From JAAEQD01 sp964521815 (GTDB lineage: Bacteria; Zixibacteria; MSB-5A5; UBA10806; 4484-95), in contig CAZFSN010000060.1 of NCBI GenBank assembly GCA_964521815.1, positions 1 through 14,765 on the forward strand: a stretch of 14,765 nucleotides of DNA, given 5' to 3'. Positions 1 through 6,281 of this stretch are shown one piece after another. The notes below the pieces were generated by a model. The model was not told the origin of the DNA, did no database searches, and worked only from the letters and a program-made list of their open reading frames with translations. The stretch's first letter is position 1. Each line of letters starts with the position of its first letter. The translations under genes were made by a program, and so were the position numbers.

Positions 1-12
1 TAAATAAACATG

Positions 13-42
13 TTGACAATTATTGAATTATGATAATATTAT
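13..42 (+). promoter_or_regulatory. Putative sigma70-like promoter for the secreted CX3CH protein
   Basis: A perfect TTGACA (-35) lies at 13-18. It is followed by a very AT-rich stretch with several -10-like hexamers: TATTAT at 37-42 gives an 18-base spacer and TAATAT at 34-39 gives a 15-base spacer. Either would start transcription some 30-40 bases before the ATG at 83. The -35 is convincing and the -10 is ambiguous. Organisms of the FCB group may use a divergent consensus. Confidence 0.4.
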
Positions 43-82
43 TACAAAAGTATTAATTAACCTTAAAACAAGGAGTGACTTA

Positions 83-871
83 ATGAAAAGAATAATCGAT
101 TTGAGCGCGGTTTTATTGGTCATGTTATATTGTCCGGCGGTTTTTGCCCATGCTACATATACTGGCTATTCGGGAGCCCCCGGCTCATCCGGCAGCTGTG
201 CTTCATCATGCCACGGTACAAGCGGAGGGACAATTCAGATCTCCGGTTTTCCGGAACAGTTCGTCGAGGGTCAAGCATATACAATTACGATTACCCATTC
301 CGGGGGAAGCTCAATCAGGCAGTTCAACGGCAGTTGTCGGGCCGGTTCTGGATCGGCCAATGCCGGCATTATTTCCGCGGCAACAAATACATCAGCTTAC
401 AGTCAAACAAACGAAACTAATGGCATTCGTTTATCAGCTACAAATCAAAACAGCGGGACTTTCATCTGGACCGCGCCTATCGATACGACCTCGGAAGCAA
501 GACTGTATATCGCGGGCCTGCAGGGGAGCTACAGCGGTCAGAATACCAGTCTGGTTTTGGTTTCCACCAGACAACAGGTTGGCATAAAAGATCAAGCGGA
601 AATTCCTGAATCTTATGTTATTCTATCGAATTACCCCAATCCATTTAACGCCTGGACTAATATCGTGTTCAATCTGCCCGCGAGTAATGACGTTCGCCTG
701 GATATTTACAATCTAAGTGGCCAACTCGTTGAATCGTTCCGTGAAGGTTATTTAGAAGCCGGTCAGCATTCTATTGTCTGGGCTGCCGCGGATTATCCCA
801 GCGGGATTTATTTATACAAGCTTTCTTTTGGAGAGCGCGAGATTGCCAACAAAATGATTTTGCTGAAGTAA
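83..871 (+). CDS. Secreted protein with CX3CH motif and type IX-like C-terminal sorting domain
   Basis: A 262-residue exported protein of unknown function. I chose the ATG at 83 over the in-frame ATG at 23 because AAGGAG lies at 70-75, seven bases upstream, and because the protein then begins with a clean Sec signal peptide (MKRIIDL, hydrophobic core, probable cleavage after AFA at residue 22). The early mature region has a Gly/Ser-rich stretch with C39-A-S-S-C43-H44, a CX3CH rather than the standard CXXCH haem-attachment motif. It is followed by a beta-rich domain (about 48-165), including another cysteine at 85. The layout resembles the Reeler/choice-of-anchor-type secreted domains that often begin with a GAPG...C..CH motif. 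Residues about 177-262 form a C-terminal sorting module with YPNPFN (184-189), DIYNLSGQLV and a GIYLYKL-like ending, typical of type IX secretion cargo and related FCB proteins. Likely surface-attached or secreted. Haem or metal binding is inference only. Confidence 0.82.
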   Translation: MKRIIDLSAVLLVMLYCPAVFAHATYTGYSGAPGSSGSCASSCHGTSGGTIQISGFPEQFVEGQAYTITITHSGGSSIRQFNGSCRAGSGSANAGIISAATNTSAYSQTNETNGIRLSATNQNSGTFIWTAPIDTTSEARLYIAGLQGSYSGQNTSLVLVSTRQQVGIKDQAEIPESYVILSNYPNPFNAWTNIVFNLPASNDVRLDIYNLSGQLVESFREGYLEAGQHSIVWAAADYPSGIYLYKLSFGEREIANKMILLK

Positions 872-909
872 TAAAATGTTTCACCCCACTATAATTACTT
901 TAACAAGAA

Positions 910-941
910 AAAGAGCCGGGTTTTGATTTTCCCGGCTCTTT
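910..941. terminator. Bidirectional rho-independent terminator
   Basis: An 11-bp perfect stem (AAAGAGCCGGG at 910-920 and its complement at 931-941) closes a 10-base loop. It sits between two convergent genes. The minus-strand reading runs directly into TTTTTCTTG, a good U-tract for the peptidase gene. On the plus strand the final Ts are fewer, with another T-run at about 951-956, so it probably serves both genes. Confidence 0.85.
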
Positions 942-986
942 AATTATGATTTTTTCAATTGCGAAATTATTTCACTTATGAGTTAT

Positions 987-2891
987 TTATAATTTAGCCA
1001 GTTCCTTTTCCAGACGCGAGACCAGGGTATCAAGTTGATCGACGACGGCCTGGAAATTATCCGGTTGAGATAAATCGACTCCGGCTTTTTTTAGTTGTTC
1101 CATCGGGTAATCATTACCGCCGGATTTTAACAGCGTTAAGTATCTTGTCCTGGTCGCATCGCTGATTTTCTTATCCTTTGAGATGAGTTCATTATGTATT
1201 TTAGCGGAAGCGGCGAAGCTGGTGGCGTATTTATAAACATAATACGGCGTTTGGAAAAAATGGCTTATACGCGACCATCGACACCCCAACAGATCATCCT
1301 TGAATTCAGCATCGCCAAAATATTCATCTTCCAGACCTAAATATAACGATTTTATAACATCGGCCGTAATCGGCTGACCCTGTTCGGCCAATTTATGGGC
1401 CTGCCATTCGAAATCAGCGAACAGCACCTGGGTGTAAAATGTCCCGATGATATTATCGATAGCTTGTTGTAATAGAGCAACACGTTCTTTGGGGTCTTTA
1501 GCATGGTCGAACATATAATCCAAAAATAATGCTTCATTAAGCGTCGAGGCCACTTCAGCCACGAAGATGGTGTATGAGGAAGTGGCAAACGGTTGATTTT
1601 CTTGTGATAAAATCGTGTGCATGGAATGCCCGACTTCATGGGCGACAGCGAACATCGCCTCCAGTGTTTCATTGTAATTCGTCAGTATATAAGGATGAAC
1701 TCCATAGACGCCGGCCGAAAAAGCCCCGCTGGTCTTGCCTTCGTTCTCATATACATCAATCCAGCCGCCTTTAAAAGCTTGTTTTATTTTATCCTGGTAT
1801 TCCGAACCTAAAGGTTTGACTGATGCGATGATTGAGGAAGCGACATTATCATATTCGTAGGTTTTATCGAAATCTACCAGAGGAATATAACCATCATAAA
1901 GATGATACGTTTCCAAACCGAGCGTTTTTTTGCGGAGTTTAAAGTATCGTTTAACCGGAGCGGTTCCGGTTTTTACCCGTTCAATCAGATTTTCATATAC
2001 CGAAACAGATACATTGTTGGCATCCAGGGCGGCTTCCAGGGTCGAGCCGTAATTTCGCGCCTGGGCGTTGGCCCAATCCCGCTGCAAAATCGAGTTATAA
2101 ATCGAGGCATAGGTATTTAAGTCGGCATTATAGACATTATAGAGCGCCTCAAAAGCTTTTCTTCTATCATCCTGGTTGCGATGAGTAGAGGTTATATTTT
2201 GATACGTGCCTTCGGTGACCGTGACTGTATCGCCGTCGGATAAGATAACATCCTGAAACTTAATATCTGAAATGGATAAGTCATTATAAATAGAGCCCGG
2301 CGTACCGTCGAAAGGGCTGAAGTAAGATAACAATTGCTCTTTATCCGCGTCCAGCACGTGTTTCTGTTGACGATAAAGGTCTTCAATGGAAAATCGATAT
2401 GGCGCCAATTCTTTGGTTTTATCCAACCAGGTTTGCATTGTCTCCCAGGGGATTTGAAGGAGTTCCGGATTGAACCAGGAAGTGGCCACGTCGAATTTGG
2501 CGAAAACTATTCGGACCTGTTGAAGTCGGGCGCTTACGTCATTGTCTCTATTGTCTGTCGCGAGCATCAATGCGGGGTAACGATAAACTTTGTACGCGAG
2601 CATCCCCAGTTCATCGCCGAGCAGTGAGGCTTTTAGTAATTGCTGTGGGCCCTGTGCCAAAGTTCCTTTCAGAGCGGCATATTCGTCCATTTTTGTTTGA
2701 AGTTCAGCTAATCCTTTTTCCCAGGCTTCCCAGTCGGGATAGATGTCATTTAGATTCCATTTGTATTTATCCGGTATTTCACTGCGGATAAGTGTTTTGG
2801 GTCCCGCATTCGCGCTGCCGGCTATGGCCATTAGCACAAAAACGATGACGAGAATGATGTTAACAGCGGATCTGGCTTTTACCAAATGCAT
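987..2891 (-). CDS. pepF: Oligoendopeptidase F, M3 family metallopeptidase, with signal peptide
   Basis: A zinc oligopeptidase that cleaves short peptides. I place the start at the ATG whose first base is 2891, giving 634 residues. An in-frame GTG at 2900 overlaps the last base of the ribosome-binding site AAAGGAG (2906-2900), which is correctly spaced (8 bases) only for the ATG. The product starts with a basic segment, a long hydrophobic core and an AGSANAG cleavage region, so it looks Sec-exported; PepF proteins are usually cytosolic. The N-terminal half (about 40-195) is the M3B helical lobe, beginning with the typical KWNLNDIYPDWEAW. The catalytic motif HEVGH is at about 418-422, and E446 in FVAEVAST is the expected third zinc ligand. 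Length and C-terminal layout (ending ELAKL) are normal for the family. It is transcribed alone, convergent with the preceding gene. Periplasmic peptide recycling is inferred. Confidence 0.93.
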   Translation of the reverse strand: MHLVKARSAVNIILVIVFVLMAIAGSANAGPKTLIRSEIPDKYKWNLNDIYPDWEAWEKGLAELQTKMDEYAALKGTLAQGPQQLLKASLLGDELGMLAYKVYRYPALMLATDNRDNDVSARLQQVRIVFAKFDVATSWFNPELLQIPWETMQTWLDKTKELAPYRFSIEDLYRQQKHVLDADKEQLLSYFSPFDGTPGSIYNDLSISDIKFQDVILSDGDTVTVTEGTYQNITSTHRNQDDRRKAFEALYNVYNADLNTYASIYNSILQRDWANAQARNYGSTLEAALDANNVSVSVYENLIERVKTGTAPVKRYFKLRKKTLGLETYHLYDGYIPLVDFDKTYEYDNVASSIIASVKPLGSEYQDKIKQAFKGGWIDVYENEGKTSGAFSAGVYGVHPYILTNYNETLEAMFAVAHEVGHSMHTILSQENQPFATSSYTIFVAEVASTLNEALFLDYMFDHAKDPKERVALLQQAIDNIIGTFYTQVLFADFEWQAHKLAEQGQPITADVIKSLYLGLEDEYFGDAEFKDDLLGCRWSRISHFFQTPYYVYKYATSFAASAKIHNELISKDKKISDATRTRYLTLLKSGGNDYPMEQLKKAGVDLSQPDNFQAVVDQLDTLVSRLEKELAKL

Positions 2892-2941
2892 TTTGCGCAC
2901 TCCTTTCGTTTAGCACAGATTATTAAACTCAAACTATTAAA

Positions 2942-2977
2942 CAATACGAAAAATTAACACAAAAGTTGTTCGTATTG
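2942..2977. promoter_or_regulatory. Inverted repeat upstream of the oligoendopeptidase gene
   Basis: CAATACGAA at 2942-2950 is perfectly complementary to TTCGTATTG at 2969-2977 across an 18-base AT-rich gap. It lies about 50-85 bases upstream of the peptidase start, within its presumed promoter region. It has no T-run and is too gapped for a normal terminator. A dimeric regulator's operator is possible but unproven. Confidence 0.3.
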
Positions 2978-3240
2978 GCATATATTAACTCAAATTAGGT
3001 GATATCTGTTGCAAAAAGCCGTTAATTATGAACAAGTTGCTTAATATTTATTTAATTTGTGGATTTGTAAATGTACATGATGCGTATGATTATTATGTTA
3101 TGGTCAAATTTCTTTATTTATAGTATTAATATCTCCGGCTGAAACATGGTAGGCGGTTTTTCGTAATTCGTTAATATGTTTGATGGCAAGTTTAAAAGGC
3201 TTTTATCAGATGTTATCTAATCTTACAATAGAAATACTAT

Positions 3241-3268
3241 TTGGCCAAATACCAGTTTGTTTTATATT
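3241..3268 (+). promoter_or_regulatory. Possible promoter for the ABC transporter operon
   Basis: TTGGCC (3241-3246, four of six matches to the -35 consensus) is separated by 16 bases from TATATT (3263-3268, five of six matches to -10). Transcription would start about 10 bases before the ATG at 3286, giving a very short leader. That would fit the absence of a visible ribosome-binding site there. The spacer is so AT-rich that chance matches are expected. Confidence 0.25.
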
Positions 3269-3285
3269 ATTTTTTAAATGAAAAT

Positions 3286-4020
3286 ATGAACACTACCGAG
3301 AGAGAAATAGATACTATTTGGCTTGAAACAAAGGCGCTTTGCCGTCATTATCAATTAGGTTCACAAAAAATCAAAGCGGTCGATAGCGTCGATTTACTTA
3401 TCTCCAAAGGTGAATTCCTGGCTATATGCGGCGCTTCAGGATCAGGTAAATCGACATTATTGGGGTTATTAGCCGGACTGGATACGCCAACATCAGGGCA
3501 AATAATAGCCGATGGCCTTTCATTATCATCGTTAAGCCGGCGTGAATTGGCGGCCTATCGGGCTCAAAAAGTCGGTATGGTTTTTCAATCATTCAACCTG
3601 ATTCATCATCACACAGCTCAAAAAAACGTTGAGCTGGCCCTGTATTTCAGTACGGCCTCCGACCAACCGAGAAAAACAAGAGCCAGGGAGATGCTGGAGC
3701 GTCTGGGTTTGGGCGATCGATTAGAACATCGCCCCGCTGATTTATCGGGTGGCGAACAACAAAGAGTCGCGATTGCCCGGGCGCTGGTTAAACAGCCGGC
3801 CATTCTGTTTGCCGATGAACCCACCGGCAATCTCGATTACGAAAATTCCAGACATATCGCGAATTTGCTTATCGACCTTAACCGTCAGGGCTTAACAATT
3901 GTTTTGGCCACTCATGATCTTGAAATAGCACAAAGCTCAGCCCATCGGATTATTCGTATGCATTACGGCAAAATCACGGATGAGATTAAGAATCCATCGG
4001 GAAAACGGGAGCCTCAATGA
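3286..4020 (+). CDS. ABC transporter ATP-binding protein, MacB/LolD type
   Basis: A 244-residue cytosolic ATPase that would power the permease encoded next. All nucleotide-binding motifs are visible: Walker A GASGSGKS (49-56), Q-loop glutamine about 101 in VFQSFNL, signature LSGGEQQ (153-159), Walker B ILFADE (173-178) followed by PTGNLD, and the switch histidine about 210 in ATHD. The EPTGNLD and GLDTPTSGQ signatures place it in the MacB/LolD/FtsE-like group of 'mechanotransmission' ATPases. The ATG at 3286 begins the conserved domain sensibly. A TTG at 3241 would add 15 residues with no family support. The ribosome-binding site is weak (only AAATGAAAAT precedes). The stop codon overlaps the permease start (ATGA), indicating translational coupling. 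Substrate unknown. Confidence 0.9.
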   Translation: MNTTEREIDTIWLETKALCRHYQLGSQKIKAVDSVDLLISKGEFLAICGASGSGKSTLLGLLAGLDTPTSGQIIADGLSLSSLSRRELAAYRAQKVGMVFQSFNLIHHHTAQKNVELALYFSTASDQPRKTRAREMLERLGLGDRLEHRPADLSGGEQQRVAIARALVKQPAILFADEPTGNLDYENSRHIANLLIDLNRQGLTIVLATHDLEIAQSSAHRIIRMHYGKITDEIKNPSGKREPQ

Positions 4021-5474
4021 ACCTTCGCGATTTAATCTCCATTTCTATAGGCAATTTGTGGCGGATGAAGCTTCGCGCGTTTTTGACTATTTCCGGCGTC
4101 GTTATAGCTATTACTACTTTCGTCTCGATGGTGTCATTTGGAGCGGGAAATCAGAAATTAATCTCGGATCAGTTCGAACAACTTGGTTTATTTTCCACGA
4201 TTCTGGTTTATCCACCCGATGAAAGCGAAAATGATTCAGCCCAGGCGGTCGTGCTTGATGATGGGGCCATCGCCAAATTATCTCAGATTCAAGGGGTGAT
4301 TTTAGCTTATCCTTATGATGAGTTCGAGGTAAAGGCGGCCTTTGCCGATACCGAACTGACAACATCTGCGCAAGCGCTACCGGACACGGCCTTAAAAACC
4401 AGATTGTTTTCGCATCTGTTAGCCGGGCGGGTTTTTCCAAGCGACAGCGCTAAAGATGCAATTATCAGTAATGAGTTACTCGATGGACTAAATATCGAAA
4501 ATCCCGATTCAGTTATCGGCAAGCAAATTATAATCTCAGTTAAAGTTGCCAGCATTGATAGTGGATTGATTAATATTTTTCAGGATAAAGATGGCGAAAT
4601 TGAAAAGAGGTTAAATGAGATATGGATCGATTCGCTTCTTCGCTTCGATTATTTTAGTAAAATAGCGCGACGGGAACTGAGTTCAGCCGCTATGAGGTTT
4701 GTGGATGGTTTTATAAATTCGCCTAAGATTATTTCGGATACGCTCACTATTTGCGGCGTATATAAAATAAACAAAAGCCGTCGCCTGCGAATTAAACCTA
4801 TTATTATACCAATCGCAACTGCTTCTGTGTTCAATTCAGCCGGTTTTAGCGATGACCCGGTTGAGCTTTTCAGCGCTTTGCGAAGTGGAAAATTATTTGA
4901 TAGCGGAAACAATCCATCTAAATATTATCCTCAGGCCACGCTTTGTCTTGATCCATATGTGTCTTATGAATCGGTGCGGGATTCGGTAAAAGCCATGGGC
5001 TTCAAAACATTCAGTTTCGCCGAGAGCTTCAAGGAGATTCGCCGCTTCTTCTTTTATTTTAATATTGCGTTGGGCATAGTCGGTTTGGTCGCTCTAATTA
5101 CGGCTTCGCTGGGGATTGCTAATACCATGGTGATGTCGATTCTGGAGCGCACTCGTGAAATCGGCGTGCTTAAATCGCTGGGAGCAGACGAATCTTATAT
5201 ACGCCTGTTGTTTCTGGTGGAATCCGGGGTCATCGGAACCATCGGGGCTTTGATTGGAATATTATCCGGCTGGATAGTTACCAGAGTAATTTCGCTGATC
5301 GCCAGAATAATTATGGAGAAACAGGGTTGGGACATCGTTGAATTATTCGCTATGCCGCTCTGGCTAATTATGACGGCTTTTCTTTTCGGGCTTCTGGTCA
5401 GTTTAGCGGCCGGTTATTTTCCGGCTTCCAGAGCCGCCAGAGTCGATCCTGTCCAGGCATTGCGGAATGACTAA
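4017..5474 (+). CDS. ABC transporter permease, MacB/FtsX family
   Basis: A 485-residue inner-membrane permease of the MacB type, coupled to the ATPase by a four-base overlap. The topology is as expected: one membrane helix near the N-terminus (about 20-42, after NLWRMKLRAFLTISGVVIA), a large periplasmic domain, then three C-terminal helices (about 345-370, 402-425 and 448-470) forming the FtsX domain. Family hallmarks include MVMSILERTREIGVLKSLGA (371-390) and the closing GYFPASRAARVDPVQALR. The periplasmic part appears enlarged: between GKQIIISV (about 168-175) and TICGVYK (about 244-250) there are about 65 residues rich in charged, helix-like sequence, where MacB proteins usually continue directly. 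No MacA-like adaptor or outer-membrane channel gene is adjacent, so its substrate (lipoprotein, peptide or macrolide-like) cannot be inferred. Confidence 0.88.
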   Translation: MNLRDLISISIGNLWRMKLRAFLTISGVVIAITTFVSMVSFGAGNQKLISDQFEQLGLFSTILVYPPDESENDSAQAVVLDDGAIAKLSQIQGVILAYPYDEFEVKAAFADTELTTSAQALPDTALKTRLFSHLLAGRVFPSDSAKDAIISNELLDGLNIENPDSVIGKQIIISVKVASIDSGLINIFQDKDGEIEKRLNEIWIDSLLRFDYFSKIARRELSSAAMRFVDGFINSPKIISDTLTICGVYKINKSRRLRIKPIIIPIATASVFNSAGFSDDPVELFSALRSGKLFDSGNNPSKYYPQATLCLDPYVSYESVRDSVKAMGFKTFSFAESFKEIRRFFFYFNIALGIVGLVALITASLGIANTMVMSILERTREIGVLKSLGADESYIRLLFLVESGVIGTIGALIGILSGWIVTRVISLIARIIMEKQGWDIVELFAMPLWLIMTAFLFGLLVSLAAGYFPASRAARVDPVQALRND

Positions 5475-5532
5475 AACATCCTTTTTTATAAATTAATAAT
5501 AAATATCTAATCCAAGAATGGATACATTGATT

Positions 5533-5658
5533 TTATTTCTGCTTGAAATATTTTAAGCTATCTCCTAAGATTCCGCGAATATCGGCATAATCGAGTAAGC
5601 CGCTAATCAATAATGATTTTCGATGAATAATTCTGAGAACTCGAATACTTACGTGAAA
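5533..5658 (-). pseudogene. Possible gene remnant (stop-bounded coding-like stretch)
   Basis: In the spacer after the permease gene, the minus strand is open for 41 codons between a TAA (5661-5659) and a TAA (5535-5533). It has no ATG or GTG start and no ribosome-binding site. The reading contains a protein-like tail (LLDYADIRGILGDSLKYFK) with mixed, gene-like codons that stand out from the AT-rich surroundings. I do not recognise a family. It may be the decayed end of a lost gene or chance. Confidence 0.2.
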
Positions 5659-5699
5659 TTAATGAATAAAAATCATGATTGAGGGTATTTTAGAAAAAG

Positions 5700-5713
5700 G
5701 CCGAGTGATCGGC
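5700..5713 (+). promoter_or_regulatory. Small hairpin just upstream of the nfeD ribosome-binding site
   Basis: GCCGA (5700-5704) and TCGGC (5709-5713) form a 5-bp stem with a GTGA loop, ending one base before the strong ribosome-binding site AAGGAGGT (5715-5722). It could affect translation or mRNA stability of the nfeD-flotillin operon, but a hairpin this short may be incidental. Confidence 0.2.
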
Positions 5714-5730
5714 GAAGGAGGTATTGACCT

Positions 5731-6246
5731 GTGATTATATTTGCCACAATATTCGGCGTAGGTTTTTTGCTTCTGATAATTAGTTTGATTTTCGGCCATG
5801 ACACCGACGTCGACGCGGACACCGATGTACACAACGGTACATCCGGACCGAGTGTATTCAGCGTTAAGATGATATCGTTAATCATGATCGGTTTCGGGGC
5901 CGTCAGTTTCGGCATAAGAGCTACTCAGGATGCCACTATGTTTAAATCCTCGATGGCCGGCGTAGCCGGGGCCGCGGTTATTGGCGTAGTAGGGTATTTT
6001 ATAATCAGGGCTTTCTATGCCAGCCAGGTTAGTTCAACCATAACCGATCGGGATTTGCTCGGCTGTACTGCTACAGTACTGGATACAATAATCGCCGACG
6101 GCCAGGGGCAGGTTGCCTGCATTTTACAGGGCCGCGAAATAACATATCTGGCTCGTTCAAGCCACGGTCAGGCTATAAATCGCGGCAAATCCGTAATAGT
6201 TATCAGTAAAACCGGTAATATCGTAACGGTAGAACCAATTGAATAA
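5731..6246 (+). CDS. NfeD-like/YuaF-type membrane protein
   Basis: A 171-residue membrane protein starting at GTG (5731), chosen because AAGGAGGT at 5715-5722 has an ideal 8-base spacing. It has three predicted membrane helices (about 2-21, 43-62 and 73-95). A C-terminal soluble domain (about 105-171) shows the beta-rich OB-fold pattern of NfeD proteins (LLGCTATVLDT...GQVACILQGREI...GKSVIVIS...VTVEPIE). The length matches the short, protease-less NfeD class (YuaF about 174 residues). The loop after helix 1 reads HDTDVDADTDVH (23-34), an acidic/His run typical of this class and possibly metal binding. The gene sits 35 bases upstream of a flotillin gene, the arrangement of yuaF-yuaG in Bacillus. 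The likely role is as the membrane partner of flotillin in membrane organisation. Confidence 0.86.
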   Translation: MIIFATIFGVGFLLLIISLIFGHDTDVDADTDVHNGTSGPSVFSVKMISLIMIGFGAVSFGIRATQDATMFKSSMAGVAGAAVIGVVGYFIIRAFYASQVSSTITDRDLLGCTATVLDTIIADGQGQVACILQGREITYLARSSHGQAINRGKSVIVISKTGNIVTVEPIE

Positions 6247-6281
6247 TATTATTAAAGAAATAGCATTTAAGCGGAGGTATT

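Larger units (their letters stand above)
2892..3285. other. AT-rich divergent intergenic region
   Basis: This roughly 394-base spacer separates the divergent peptidase and ABC transporter genes and must hold promoters for both. It contains the 9-bp inverted repeat at 2942-2977, a possible promoter just before 3286, and a stop-bounded minus-strand coding-like stretch at 3107-3202. I see no clear RNA gene, riboswitch or mobile element in it. Confidence 0.6.

Noticed and set aside
23..82. N-terminal extension of the first gene to the ATG at 23
   Set aside because: It would put 20 residues before a clear signal peptide and overlap the likely -10 region. The AAGGAG at 70-75 is correctly spaced for the ATG at 83.
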